A DNA stretch of 64,000 nt, from NCBI RefSeq assembly GCF_000185905.1, contig NC_014923.1, positions 1,550,001 through 1,614,000 on the forward strand, in the 5' to 3' direction. Every line of letters begins with the position of its first letter. The stretch's first letter is position 1. The DNA is from Mesorhizobium ciceri biovar biserrulae WSM1271. GTDB taxonomy: Bacteria; Pseudomonadota; Alphaproteobacteria; Rhizobiales; Rhizobiaceae. Shown here piece by piece: positions 35,424 through 44,837 of the stretch. The notes beneath the pieces are model-generated. The model was not told where the DNA came from, did not search any database, and saw only the letters and a program-made list of their open reading frames with translations. The translations under genes were made by a program, and so were the position numbers.

Positions 35424-36191
35424 CTAGAAGTTGTCCTTGCGCTTGCGGATTTCGGCAAAGACCTCGGCGTCGGAAGCCTTCTCCAGCCCAAGATGCTTGC
35501 GGATCGCCGGATCGTGCCAGCGCAGGAAGGGATTGGTCGACAGTTCCTCGCCGATCGTCGTCGGCAGCGTCGGCTTGTTCTCGGCGCGCAGCTTTTCGAT
35601 CCTGGCGGCGCGTTCCTTCAATGCTGAATTGGACGGATCGACGGTCAGCGCGAAACGGGCGTTGGAGAGCGTGTATTCGTGGCCGCAATAGATGGCCGTT
35701 TCAGCTGGAAGTGCAGCCAGCTTCTTCAGCGAATCATACATTACCGGCGGCTTGCATTCGAACAGCCGCCCACAACCCAGCGCAAACAGCGTGTCGGCGG
35801 TGAACGCCACGCTCGAGGCCGGCAAATAATAGGAAACGTGGCCGGCAGTGTGGCCGGGGGTGGCGATGACTTCGATCCTTTCATCGCCAAGATGGAGAAC
35901 CGAGCCGTCTTCGACGGTCTCGTCGATGCCGGGGATCTTGGCCTTTTCGGCCTCCGGGCCGACGATGCGCAGCTTGAAGCGCTCCTTGAGCGCCAGATTG
36001 GCCTCAACGTGATCCATGTGATGATGTGTGGTCAGGATCATCGTCGGCGTCCAGCCGGTGCGCTTTATCGCGGCCAAGATTGGCGCTTCCTCGGGCGCAT
36101 CGATGATCGCGGTCTGGCCGCTTTTGGGGTCATGCACCAGCACGCCGAAATTGTCGCTGCGGCACATGAACTGTTCGATTTCGACCGGCAT
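35424..36191 (-). CDS. gloB: Hydroxyacylglutathione hydrolase (glyoxalase II)
   Basis: The 255-residue metallo-beta-lactamase-fold enzyme hydrolyses S-lactoylglutathione to D-lactate and glutathione, finishing methylglyoxal detoxification. The metal-binding T55-H-x-H-x-D-H61 (in TTHHHMDH) and [12 protein letters not shown] are present, followed by the [14 protein letters not shown] and [13 protein letters not shown] segments, and the C-terminal substrate-binding helices. Full length. Start is the ATG at 36191, directly after a GTG. Divergent from the methyltransferase-like gene. Confidence 0.96.
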   Translation of the reverse strand: MPVEIEQFMCRSDNFGVLVHDPKSGQTAIIDAPEEAPILAAIKRTGWTPTMILTTHHHMDHVEANLALKERFKLRIVGPEAEKAKIPGIDETVEDGSVLHLGDERIEVIATPGHTAGHVSYYLPASSVAFTADTLFALGCGRLFECKPPVMYDSLKKLAALPAETAIYCGHEYTLSNARFALTVDPSNSALKERAARIEKLRAENKPTLPTTIGEELSTNPFLRWHDPAIRKHLGLEKASDAEVFAEIRKRKDNF

Positions 36192-36328
36192 CACATCTCT
36201 CCGTTATGGCCGCAGACATAGGGCGCTTGCGGGTCGATGTCATCCCGGATGTCGAATGACATTCCCGGAATGTCGGGTCGTCGCGGCCTTTTGTTGAAAC
36301 CTGGCGACATCACGGCTACATCCCTGCC

Positions 36329-37111
36329 ATGCATTCCGACATCGTCGATCTTCGCTCGTTCTATTCGACAACGCTCGGCCGGTTCGCCGAGCGTTCGATC
36401 ACCATGGCGTTGTCGTCGATATGGGCGGCCGTTCCCAACGAGCGGCTGGTTGGTCTGGGCTACACCTTGCCGTGGCTGGAGCGGTTCGGCAGCGACGCCG
36501 AGCGGGTCTTCGCCTTCATGCCGGCAACGCAAGGCGCGGTGGTGTGGCCGGCGACGGGGCCGACGGCGACGGCACTGGTCTTCGACGAGGAACTGCCGCT
36601 GGTCGATTCCTGCATCGACCGCATGCTGCTCGTCCATTCGCTCGAACATGTCGAGAACCCGCGTGAGACGCTGAACGAGATCTGGCGCGTGCTGTCGCCG
36701 GCCGGCCGGGTGGTCATCGTCGTGCCCAACCGGCGCGGTGTCTGGGCGCGCTTCGAGCACACCCCATTCGGCAACGGCCGGCCCTTTTCGCGAGGCCAGC
36801 TTACGGAACTGCTGCGCGAGGCCAATTTCACGCCCGCCGCCTGGTCCGATGCGCTGTTCTTTCCGCCATCGCGGCGCCGTTTCATGATGCGCTTCCACAA
36901 TGTACTGGAGCGCGCCGGCCGGCGGCTGTGGCCGATCTTTTCCGGGGTCATCGTGGTCGAGGCGCAGAAGCGGCTCTATCAAGGCGTGCCGGTGGCGCAG
37001 CGCGCATCGCGCCGCGTCTTCGTGCCGGTGCTGTCGCCGCATGGCGCCACCCGGCTTGGCCGTCACAAAGCGGATGCCAAGCCCTTGGCTGCGCGGGTGA
37101 CGGCTTCGTGA
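36329..37111 (+). CDS. Class I SAM-dependent methyltransferase-like protein
   Basis: The 260-residue protein shows the methyltransferase-11 core from LVGLGYTLPWLERF (motif I, poorer in Gly than usual) through LPLVDSCIDRMLLVHSLEHVENPRETLNEIWRVLSPAGRVVIVVPNRRG (motifs II-III). The C-terminal third is basic. Proteins of this layout commonly lie opposite gloB in rhizobia; the substrate is unknown. The short gap to gloB holds the two divergent promoters. Confidence 0.85.
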   Translation: MHSDIVDLRSFYSTTLGRFAERSITMALSSIWAAVPNERLVGLGYTLPWLERFGSDAERVFAFMPATQGAVVWPATGPTATALVFDEELPLVDSCIDRMLLVHSLEHVENPRETLNEIWRVLSPAGRVVIVVPNRRGVWARFEHTPFGNGRPFSRGQLTELLREANFTPAAWSDALFFPPSRRRFMMRFHNVLERAGRRLWPIFSGVIVVEAQKRLYQGVPVAQRASRRVFVPVLSPHGATRLGRHKADAKPLAARVTAS

Positions 37112-37243
37112 TCGCGGCAAGCGTGCCTGACGTCGTTTCCCTGCCTATCTGTCGCAAGCAGACCGACAGCCCATCCGGCAGCCCATACGAACGCCTGTCA
37201 AGTTTCTCCATCCGGTTGCAGCACTGACGCAAGGACCTCGGCC

Positions 37244-39070
37244 ATGGCTGATCAACCGGACAATGCCGCCGCCGTTCAGCCGGTTGCCGTGGCGGTCGAG
37301 GCCAGCAGCCTGCACGATCAGGTGATGACGATCCGGCGGGCGCTTGCGGGATCGCCGGTTCGCAGATGGTTGCTGTGGACATCGGTCGGCATCATGGCCG
37401 TGATCATCGCAACGTCGATCGGCCAGGTTCTGCTCAACCGCTGGAACCAGCCTTTCTACGATGCGCTTGCCCGCCGCGACATGGCGGCCTTTTTGCACCA
37501 GCTCCTCGTCTTCGCGGCCATAGCCGGGGGACTTCTGGTGCTCAATATCGGCCAGACCTGGCTCAACCAGATGATCAGGCTCAAGCTGCGCGAGGCGCTG
37601 ACGCTGGATCTGATCGATCAATGGATGCGGCCGGCGCGCGCCTTCCGTCTGGCCAATGCCGGCGCCATCGGCGTCAATCCCGACCAGCGCATGCAGCAGG
37701 ACGCCGCGCATCTGTCCGATCTGTCAACCGATCTCGGCGTCGGCCTGCTGCAGTCGTGCATCCTGCTCGTGTCCTTCGTCGGCGTGCTGTGGGAGCTGTC
37801 CTCGGGCTTCGTGTTCCACATCAGCGGGACCTCGCTGGCCATACCTGGCTATATGGTCTGGGCCGCCATCCTTTACGCCGGCATCGCCTCCTGGCTGAGT
37901 TGGCTGGTCGGGCGGCCGCTCATCCGCCTGAACAGCGACCGTTATACACGCGAAGCCGAGCTGCGCTCCTCGATGGTGCGCGTCAACGAGAATGTCGATG
38001 CCATTGCGTTGTATCATGGCGAGGCCGACGCCAGGCGGCGGCTCGAACTCGATCTCGGCACGGTGCTGGGCGCCATGCGGCGCATCTACACCGCCCAGAT
38101 CAATCTGTCCTGGGTGACCGACACCTATGGCTGGATCACCGTCGTGGCACCCATACTGGTTGCTTCGCCGGTCTATTTCTCAGGTGATATCAGCTTTGGC
38201 GGGCTGATGATGGCGGTCGGCGCCTTCAACCAGGTCCACTCCTCCTTGCGCTGGTTCATCAACAACATCGGCAGCATCGCCGATTGGCGCGCCACGCTGA
38301 TGCGCGTGGCCGATTTCCGCATCGCGCTCGATGAAACCGATGCGCTGCACGACACCGAAAAGCGCATCGCCTTTGGCCAAAACGTCAGTGGCAGCCTGAC
38401 TTTCGAGAAGCTCGAAGTGGCCTCGCCGGAGGGCTGTACCAGGCTCGCCGACCCGCATGTCGAAATCCGCCCCGGCGAGCGCGTCATGATCACCGGCGAT
38501 CCCGGTGCGGGCAAGACGCTGTTCTTTCGTGCCATTGCCGGCCTGTGGCCATGGGGAAGCGGCCGGATCGGCCTGCCGGCGGGAGAAACCCCCATATTCG
38601 TGCCGCGCGTGCCTTATTTTCCGGTCGGCACGTTGCGCGAAGTCCTCGATCACCCGAACGGCCCCGCGCCGGCGGACGATGCCGACATTTCGGCGGTGCT
38701 GGCCGAGGTCGGTCTGGGACGGCTATCCTCATCGCTCGACCGCGCCGGGCGTTGGGACCATGAGTTGGGCGATGACGAACAGCGCTCGCTGGCCTTCGCC
38801 AGGCTCGCGTTGCGGCAGCCGAAATGGGTGATCATCGACGAGGCGCTGGATGCATTCGACGGCCCATCGCTAAGACGCGTGCTGTCGATGCTCGAGAAGC
38901 GTTTGCCGGCGACAGCGATCCTCAACATCGGGCGCGGCCAGCACAACGACCACTTCTTCCCGCGCGCGTTGACGATCGTCAAGGATTCCGGTGCGCCAGC
39001 GCTGAAGCCCGCCCGCGTCAGAGCCGGCGCGATCGAACCGCCGCCAGTCGCCGCCCGCCGCAAGAAATGA
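37244..39070 (+). CDS. ABC transporter, fused permease and ATPase (SbmA/BacA-like, ABC_membrane_2)
   Basis: The 608-residue half-transporter has an N-terminal membrane region (about residues 40-360) resembling SbmA/BacA and peroxisomal ABCD proteins (NRWNQPFYDALARRD, TLDLIDQWMRPARAFRL). A C-terminal ATPase has Walker A GDPGAGKT (418-425) and Walker B VIIDEALD (529-536). The signature motif, normally LSxGEQ in this group, reads LGDDEQ (508-513), so it is degenerate at the Ser and Gly. The switch His region is replaced by GRGQHN. Function could be peptide or long-chain acyl transport. AAGGA precedes the ATG. Confidence 0.9.
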   Translation: MADQPDNAAAVQPVAVAVEASSLHDQVMTIRRALAGSPVRRWLLWTSVGIMAVIIATSIGQVLLNRWNQPFYDALARRDMAAFLHQLLVFAAIAGGLLVLNIGQTWLNQMIRLKLREALTLDLIDQWMRPARAFRLANAGAIGVNPDQRMQQDAAHLSDLSTDLGVGLLQSCILLVSFVGVLWELSSGFVFHISGTSLAIPGYMVWAAILYAGIASWLSWLVGRPLIRLNSDRYTREAELRSSMVRVNENVDAIALYHGEADARRRLELDLGTVLGAMRRIYTAQINLSWVTDTYGWITVVAPILVASPVYFSGDISFGGLMMAVGAFNQVHSSLRWFINNIGSIADWRATLMRVADFRIALDETDALHDTEKRIAFGQNVSGSLTFEKLEVASPEGCTRLADPHVEIRPGERVMITGDPGAGKTLFFRAIAGLWPWGSGRIGLPAGETPIFVPRVPYFPVGTLREVLDHPNGPAPADDADISAVLAEVGLGRLSSSLDRAGRWDHELGDDEQRSLAFARLALRQPKWVIIDEALDAFDGPSLRRVLSMLEKRLPATAILNIGRGQHNDHFFPRALTIVKDSGAPALKPARVRAGAIEPPPVAARRKK

Positions 39071-39153
39071 GCTGATATCCGGACGGGGAAGCAAAGCTTT
39101 ATTTTGCCGTGATCGCGAGGGAAGCTCTTCGGGAGAACAACCTGGCGACGGCC

Positions 39154-39957
39154 ATGCTTGATGCTCTGCGCCTGCTTGCCTGTCTTGCCTGCGCCCAGGC
39201 TGCCCCCGCCGCCTCGCCGCGGGATGCGCTCGCCGTCGACGTCGAGCTGGTGCTGGCAGTCGACATCTCGCTGTCGATGGACGAGAAGGAGTTCGCGCTG
39301 CAGCGCGCCGGTTATGTCGAGGCGCTGCGGCATCCCGACTTCATCAAGGCTGTCCGCGCCGGCGCCACGGGCCGCATAGCGCTGACCTATTTCGAGTGGG
39401 CCGGCACGGTGCGCGACGACGCGGTCATCGGCTGGCAGATCATCGATAGTGCCGAGAGCGCCAACAGCTTTGCCGACGAGGTCGCGGCGCGTCCGTTCCG
39501 CAGCTTTCGCGGCACTTCGATTTCCGGCGCGCTGGCCTTCGGTGCCGAGCTTTTCGACCGCACGTCTTTCCAGGGCGAACGTAGCGTCATCGACATTTCG
39601 GGCGACGGACCGAACAATATCGGACCGCCAGTCACCGCGACGCGTGATGCGGCGACTGCCAAAGGCATCGTCGTCAACGGCCTGCCGATCCTGATCAGCC
39701 CGTCGCCCACCTTCAGCCATCTCGACCAGTATTACGCGCAATGCGTGACCGGCGGGCCCGGTTCCTTCGTGCTGCCCATCTATGCCGCCGCGGAGTTTTC
39801 GACAGCCATCCGGCGCAAGCTGATCCTCGAAGTGAGCGGCATTCGGGACAAGGCGAGAATCACCCCCGTCGACGCGGCCAAGCCGATAGACTGCCTGCAG
39901 GGCGAACGGGACAGGCGGTTTTTATCGGATCCGTATTTTCCCGAACTTGACCGCTGA
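39154..39957 (+). CDS. DUF1194 domain protein (exported vWA-like)
   Basis: The 267-residue protein has a short signal peptide (ending AQAAPA at about residue 19) followed by a vWA-like DUF1194 domain. The MIDAS-type D37-I-S39-L-S41 is in AVDISLSMDEKEF, with FRGTSISGAL and VIDISGDGPNN further on. A single late Cys pair (QCVTGG, DCLQGE) may form a disulfide. Function unknown; adhesion or protein binding is typical of the fold. ATG at 39154 starts the signal. Confidence 0.9.
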   Translation: MLDALRLLACLACAQAAPAASPRDALAVDVELVLAVDISLSMDEKEFALQRAGYVEALRHPDFIKAVRAGATGRIALTYFEWAGTVRDDAVIGWQIIDSAESANSFADEVAARPFRSFRGTSISGALAFGAELFDRTSFQGERSVIDISGDGPNNIGPPVTATRDAATAKGIVVNGLPILISPSPTFSHLDQYYAQCVTGGPGSFVLPIYAAAEFSTAIRRKLILEVSGIRDKARITPVDAAKPIDCLQGERDRRFLSDPYFPELDR

Positions 39958-39978
39958 GCTCTCGATAGTGCGGTTCAC

Positions 39979-40023
39979 GCAATCCGGAGGGAAAACCGTT
40001 CCACGATTTTCCTGGAGTTGCTC
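39979..40023. repeat. Rhizobial palindromic repeat, GCAATTCC type, copy 1
   Basis: The repeat reads from GCAATCCGGAGGGAAAACCG to TTTTCCTGGAGTTGCTC, an imperfect palindrome with the same layout as 61546-61591. This repeat family is common in Mesorhizobium and related genomes. It lies between two convergent genes and may serve as a bidirectional terminator. Confidence 0.8.
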
Positions 40024-40028
40024 TGGGT

Positions 40029-40961
40029 TCAGGCGAGCCGGGCGCCACATTGGTTGCGAAACTCGTTGGAGAGATCGCGGCGCCAGCGTCGGCCATGGAC
40101 ATAGCCTTGCATCAATTCCGGCAGCGAGTAGCCAAGCGCTTTCGACGAACGGTTGGCCATATAGCCCTGGAATGCCTCCGGTATCCTGCCTCGCAGGATA
40201 TCGGCGATGAGCTGCCGCGAGATCATGTAAGGCGGAATGTGCGGGTAGGCGTGGGCAATATGAGGATGTTTGCCCATCAGGTTCGCATAGGCCTCGACAT
40301 AGCCGTCACGGCGGCCGGAAATCGAGTTCTCCGAATTGTATTTCGTCCAGTCGAGGTCCTCGGACAGTTGCGCGCCGAAGCGCCGGGCAAGGCGCAGCAG
40401 CAATTCGCGATCCTGCATGCGGGTGATGTCGCTGTCGTAGCCGCCGATGGCCAGCAAGGCTTCACGGCGAGCAGTGATCGCGGAGCCGGCGATGAAGATG
40501 GTCTGCCCAACCAGCGTCCGCTCAAGCATTGCGGGGCTCACGAATGCCTCTGGGTTGGCGCAGTTTGTGATGCGATTGCCCTTCAGGGACACGAACGAAC
40601 TGATCAGCACTTGCAGTGCAGGATTTTCATCGAACCAGGTCAGGGTTCGTTCAAGCCGGTGCGGCAAGTAGATGTCGTCGGAATCGAGGAACGTCACCAA
40701 TGGTGCCCGCGCCCGCTCGATGCCGGCATTCCTGGCGGCGTTGGCGCCTCGCCATTTCGCCCCGACATAGATCAGCCGCGGGTCCTGGATGCGGGCCAGC
40801 GCCGCTTCGGTCCCATCGGTCGAACCATCGTCGACGACAATGTGCTCAAACCTCGACATGCTCTGGGAGAATACGCTTTCCACGGCGCGCAACACTGTTT
40901 CGCGTCGGTTGTGGGTCGGCGTAATGACCGTGATGAGAGGTACTGGATCGATCCCGGCCAT
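40029..40961 (-). CDS. Family 2 glycosyltransferase
   Basis: The 310-residue cytoplasmic or membrane-associated GT-A enzyme has the opening PLITVITPTHNRRETVLRAVESV, the nucleotide-binding VVDDGSTDGTE and the DxD-type FLDSDDIYLPHRL. The RMQDRELLLRLARR segment provides the ED-type base. Donor and acceptor are unknown; a role in surface polysaccharide is plausible. No polysaccharide cluster surrounds it except another glycosyltransferase 750 bp away. Confidence 0.9.
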   Translation of the reverse strand: MAGIDPVPLITVITPTHNRRETVLRAVESVFSQSMSRFEHIVVDDGSTDGTEAALARIQDPRLIYVGAKWRGANAARNAGIERARAPLVTFLDSDDIYLPHRLERTLTWFDENPALQVLISSFVSLKGNRITNCANPEAFVSPAMLERTLVGQTIFIAGSAITARREALLAIGGYDSDITRMQDRELLLRLARRFGAQLSEDLDWTKYNSENSISGRRDGYVEAYANLMGKHPHIAHAYPHIPPYMISRQLIADILRGRIPEAFQGYMANRSSKALGYSLPELMQGYVHGRRWRRDLSNEFRNQCGARLA

Positions 40962-41331
40962 GTCTGTCAGCTGTTTCCTGCGCAGGGTTGCGCGTCTGTC
41001 CAGGACTTTTCGATTTTCAGAACGGTCGAATGGATTGGACTTCCCTTTCTCTACACCACATCACAGTCGGCGCGACGCTATAAAAAACGACTGCCCCTGT
41101 CACCCACCGTGCCGGTACTCAATCCAGGCGAGACAACGAATCCCCGCTCTTAGCGTTCCAATTGCAACAGCACCGCCGCACATAGCATTACGAATCACCG
41201 TGGAAGCAACCCATCATGACAGATAGCATACATCCCATTACCTCAGACGTAATCGCTTAGCGCTCGGCCTTTGGTCAGATTGCCCATGCAGAGGCCGGCA
41301 ACTCGGCTTCGATGACAAGGGGAGTTCAGTC
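40962..41331. other. Intergenic region, no gene seen
   Basis: The 370 bp are somewhat poorer in G+C than the surroundings and contain no credible frame, repeat or strong hairpin. They must hold the promoters of the divergent glycosyltransferase and DUF1330 genes. Lower G+C continues into 41713-42705. Confidence 0.4.
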
Positions 41332-41682
41332 ATGGCCGCTTACGCCGTCGCCCATATGCGCCAAGCCACAATGGGTCCTCAGATCGTCGAATATCTGCAT
41401 AGGATAGATGCCACGCTGGAACCTTTCGGCGGCCGTTTTCTGGTCCATGGCGGCGATGTGGAGGTGATCGAGAACGACTGGCCTGGCCATCTGATCATCA
41501 TAGAATTTCCCGACAGGCAGCATGTGCATGGCTGGTACAATTCGCCGGCCTACCAAGCGATACTGGCGCTGCGCACGGACAATTCGGAGGCCGATGTGGT
41601 GTTCGTCGACGGCGTCGAACATCCGCACAAGGCCACGGATGTTCTGGAGCAATCGCCGGATCAAGGATCAATTGGACGCTGA
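41332..41682 (+). CDS. DUF1330 domain protein
   Basis: The 116-residue protein has the ferredoxin-like dimeric alpha/beta-barrel fold of DUF1330: YAVAHM at the start, IVEYLHRIDATLEPFGGRFLVHGG, then WPGHLIIIEFPDRQHVHGWYNSPAYQAILALR. Function unknown. AGGGGAG lies upstream of the ATG. A C-terminal extension after DVVFVDG is not conserved in the family as I know it. Confidence 0.93.
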   Translation: MAAYAVAHMRQATMGPQIVEYLHRIDATLEPFGGRFLVHGGDVEVIENDWPGHLIIIEFPDRQHVHGWYNSPAYQAILALRTDNSEADVVFVDGVEHPHKATDVLEQSPDQGSIGR

Positions 41683-41712
41683 ACTGCGGTTCAAGGAATG
41701 GCGGTACAGCGT

Positions 41713-42705
41713 CTAGCTATGCCCAACATAGTCTGGCACCGTTTCGATTTTGTCGCGAACCATGCCAGTTGCGAAACTGAACTGGCCCCAAAACGCCAAA
41801 CCATAAAATGCCTGACCGACAATCAGAGAAAAGGGAACCTGCCAAAGCGGCATCCCGGTTTCCCGGGCATGGCCTACGATCCGTCGTGTCGTGCGCCATG
41901 ACATGGTGAGCCACCGGCTGAAGGACTTGACTATCCGTCGCGTGCGGCTCGGCGAATTGAGCGCAACGAACTTCCGGTCGGCGTCGCGACCTGTAACCAG
42001 GGCGCGCCAGTAAAAGAACCGCCAGCCCCGCGGCGAATAGTGATAAACGCGTGCGTTGACATTATGAATTTTGTGGCCTTCCCGCAGCAGTTCGCGCATC
42101 AGCAAAGTGCAGGAAACCTTGAAGCCGTTATGTTTTGGAAAAGGGTGGCCGAGGATCCACTCGCGTCGAAACGCTACATTGTTGGCGTTGATCGCTCGCT
42201 TCGAGGCAAATCGACCGTCTCCACGGGCCATCGGGAAAAACCAGATCAACGCAAAGGTTCTTGAAAAGAAGTCGTCGTATGAAAGGTATGTATATCCGTT
42301 TGCGCAGATAACTTCAGAGTTTTCAAAGGGTTCAAGCAGTCCTGATAGCCATCCTGGTTCCGCGACCACGTCGGAATCCAGAAAGATGACGATATCTCCA
42401 TCCGATGCCAGCATACCGTTGTTCTTCAGGTCGTAATATCGGCCACCAGGGAAAGCTGTGAAGACGAGTTCGGCAACCTGACCGAGCTGCGGGGCCTCAT
42501 TCGAAATCTCACGACGCAACGCCTCTTTGTCCGACTCTGCTCCGCCGTGAGAGATGACGATCCTTGGTCGCGCTGAACCGGTTGCTGAAACCGATGAGAT
42601 TTCCCGAGCCAAGGCCTTCATCCCAACGCCGATCTCGTCCCAGTCGATCGACTTTGCATTCTCCATTTCGACGACGAGTGAATAAGTTGCGCGTTCTTCG
42701 ACCAT
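41713..42705 (-). CDS. Family 2-like glycosyltransferase with C-terminal membrane segment
   Basis: The 330-residue protein has a GT-A core: RIVISHGG, DGDIVIFLDSDVVAEPGWLSGLLEPF with a DSD metal motif, and NNVAFRREW for the acceptor loop. The C-terminal part has basic then hydrophobic stretches (about 290-320) that may lie on the membrane. The first 40 residues have unusual low-G+C codon use. Lower G+C than its neighbours suggests acquisition by transfer. GGGGGG precedes the ATG by 5 nt. Confidence 0.87.
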   Translation of the reverse strand: MVEERATYSLVVEMENAKSIDWDEIGVGMKALAREISSVSATGSARPRIVISHGGAESDKEALRREISNEAPQLGQVAELVFTAFPGGRYYDLKNNGMLASDGDIVIFLDSDVVAEPGWLSGLLEPFENSEVICANGYTYLSYDDFFSRTFALIWFFPMARGDGRFASKRAINANNVAFRREWILGHPFPKHNGFKVSCTLLMRELLREGHKIHNVNARVYHYSPRGWRFFYWRALVTGRDADRKFVALNSPSRTRRIVKSFSRWLTMSWRTTRRIVGHARETGMPLWQVPFSLIVGQAFYGLAFWGQFSFATGMVRDKIETVPDYVGHS

Positions 42706-42864
42706 TTTTGCCCCCCCGAGCCGTCAGTGTGGCTATAGCCGCACTAGCCCGCTGTCAAACAGTCGACGCCATTTACACTGGTTCGCGATCGTCATACAGG
42801 GCGACTTTGCTCGGCGGCAAACACACTGTTGCTTGGCGAGTCGGGTCTTTGATCGGTGCGGAAA

Positions 42865-43479
42865 TTACCGTTTCAGCAAGAACACTGCCTGCTGGCCGAA
42901 GAAATTCCAGAACCACCACGGCATCGACAGGCCGATCTTCTGGCCGGCGGCGTCGAGGGCGGTTGCCTTCTCGACTGTCGCGCCGAGTTCGTCGCACAGA
43001 TTGACGAAATCGCGGATGGTGCAGAAGTGGATGTTGGGCGTGTCGTACCAGGAATAGGGCAGGTCCTTGGTCACCGGCATGCGGCCGTTGAGGAACAGCG
43101 ACAGGCGCACACGCCAATGGCCGAAATTGGGGAAGGAGACGATGGCGCGGTTGCCGATCCTGAGCAGTTCGTCCAGCACCAGCTTGGGGTTGCGGGTGGC
43201 CTGCAGCGTCTGCGACAGGACGACGAAGTCAAAGCCCTTGTCGGGATAGAATTCGAGATCCTTGTCGGCATCGCCCTGGATGACCGAGAGGCCGCGCGCC
43301 ACACATTCGTTGACGCCGCGCTGCGACAGCTCGAGTCCACGACCGTCGACCTGCTTGGTGTCCTGTAGCAGTTCGAGCAGCGAGCCGTCGCCCGAGCCGA
43401 CATCGAGCACGCGCGACTGTGGCGGGATGAGGTTGGCGACGACTTCGAGGTCGACGCGCTGGTCGCGGTTGACGCTCAT
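42865..43479 (-). CDS. metW: Methionine biosynthesis protein MetW
   Basis: The 204-residue protein has a methyltransferase-like fold with motif I VLDVGSGDGSLLELL, then GRGLELSQRGVNECVARGLSVIQGDAD and FVVLSQTLQATRNP. MetW is needed with MetX for O-acetylation of homoserine in several proteobacteria. GGGAGG lies 8 nt before ATG 43479. It follows metX by 58 bp, and the pair is controlled by the SAM-II riboswitch upstream of metX. Confidence 0.96.
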   Translation of the reverse strand: MSVNRDQRVDLEVVANLIPPQSRVLDVGSGDGSLLELLQDTKQVDGRGLELSQRGVNECVARGLSVIQGDADKDLEFYPDKGFDFVVLSQTLQATRNPKLVLDELLRIGNRAIVSFPNFGHWRVRLSLFLNGRMPVTKDLPYSWYDTPNIHFCTIRDFVNLCDELGATVEKATALDAAGQKIGLSMPWWFWNFFGQQAVFLLKR

Positions 43480-43537
43480 GGCTTCGCCTCCCGCCTGGCG
43501 CGTGATCCCGATCGGAAAAGCCTGCAATTTTTTGAGA

Positions 43538-44707
43538 TCATGCGCTCAGCCCTCTCGCCCGGGCCGCCGAGCCGATGAAGCCGTTTATCGCGGCAAACAG
43601 TTCCGGCTCGTCGAGCAGGAATGCGTCGTGGCCTCGGTCGGTCTCGATCTCGACGAAGGATACCGATGCGCCGGCGGCGTTGAGCGCATGCACGATCGAG
43701 CGGCTCTCCTCGGTCGGGAACAGCCAATCCGAGGTGAAGGACACCAGGCAGAAGCGGGTTTTCGTGCCGGCGAAAGCGTCGGCCAACCGGCCGCCATGGT
43801 CTGCGGCGAGGTCGAAATAGTCCATCGATCGCGTCATGTAGAGGTAGGAATTGGCGTCGAAGCGATCGACGAAGGTCATGCCCTGATGGCGCAGATAGCT
43901 TTCGATCTGGAAGTCGGCGTCGAAGCCGAAGGTCAGCGCTTCGCGATCCTGCAGATTGCGGCCGAACTTGCGGTGCAGGGCGGCTTCCGACAGGTAAGTG
44001 ATGTGGGCGGCCATGCGCGCTACCGCCAGGCCCTTTTCCGGGCGTTTGCCGTGCTCGAAATATTTGCCGCCATGCCAGTCCGGATCGGCCATGACAGCCT
44101 GCCGGCCAACCTCATGAAAGGCGATGTTCTGCGAGGAATGGCGCGCCCCGGTGGCGATCGGCAGTGCCGAGAAGACGCGCTCCGGATAGCTCGACGCCCA
44201 TTCCAGCACCTGCATGCCGCCCATCGAGCCGCCGAGCACGCAGAATAGTTTCTCGATGCCGAAATGGTCGATCAGCATCTGCTGCGCCCGCACCATGTCG
44301 CGGATGGTGATGATCGGCAGGTCAAGCCCATAGGGCTTGCCGGTGGCGGGATTGGTCGAGGCCGGGCCGGTGGACCCAAGGCAACCGCCGATGACGTTGG
44401 AGCAGATGACGAAGAAACGATTGGTGTCGATGATCTTGCCGGGGCCGATCAGCACTTCCCACCAGCCAGGCTTGCCGGTCACCGGATTGGTGCTGGCGAC
44501 GTGCTGGTCTCCGGTCAGCGCATGGCAGACGAGGATGGCGTTGGAGCGGGCATCGTTCAGCGTGCCGTAGGTCTGGTAGGCGATCTGGAACGGTGACAGC
44601 AGCGTACCGGCGTCCAGCTTGAGCGGCTTGTCGGATCCAAAACGCAAAACCGGGCTCGACGGTTGGTCGACCTCGTTGTTGGTTTTGCGGGCACGCAGAA
44701 CGGCCAT
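43538..44707 (-). CDS. metX: Homoserine O-acetyltransferase
   Basis: The 389-residue alpha/beta hydrolase transfers acetyl from acetyl-CoA to homoserine, the first committed methionine step. The nucleophile Ser is in [14 protein letters not shown], the acid in [13 protein letters not shown] and the His in [20 protein letters not shown]-like and [10 protein letters not shown] segments are family features. Start is uncertain between ATG 44707 and ATG 44716, three codons apart. It is preceded by a SAM-II aptamer and terminator, giving feedback repression by S-adenosylmethionine. Confidence 0.97.
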   Translation of the reverse strand: MAVLRARKTNNEVDQPSSPVLRFGSDKPLKLDAGTLLSPFQIAYQTYGTLNDARSNAILVCHALTGDQHVASTNPVTGKPGWWEVLIGPGKIIDTNRFFVICSNVIGGCLGSTGPASTNPATGKPYGLDLPIITIRDMVRAQQMLIDHFGIEKLFCVLGGSMGGMQVLEWASSYPERVFSALPIATGARHSSQNIAFHEVGRQAVMADPDWHGGKYFEHGKRPEKGLAVARMAAHITYLSEAALHRKFGRNLQDREALTFGFDADFQIESYLRHQGMTFVDRFDANSYLYMTRSMDYFDLAADHGGRLADAFAGTKTRFCLVSFTSDWLFPTEESRSIVHALNAAGASVSFVEIETDRGHDAFLLDEPELFAAINGFIGSAARARGLSA

Positions 44708-44790
44708 GACATCCATCTCACACTTTGAGCCCACGCATCGCACTCGTCGAAAGTCGATGCCGATACGGGTGTCCGGCCGGCGCGGACAAC

Positions 44791-44822
44791 AAAAAACCGG
44801 CATTGCGGTCGCAAAGCCGGTT
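44791..44822 (-). terminator. Attenuator terminator of the metX riboswitch
   Basis: On the minus strand AACCGGC and GCCGGTT flank an inner TTGCG/CGCAA stem, followed by TTTTTTG. It lies between the SAM-II aptamer and metX and is well placed to terminate transcription when SAM is bound. Confidence 0.85.
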
Positions 44823-44837
44823 ACAGGATGCAAACGG

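Noticed and set aside
43499..43540. A further copy of the CATGATC-type palindrome between metX and metW
   Set aside because: GTGATCCCG and GATCATGC ends are there, but the inner arms are too diverged to call; left unannotated.
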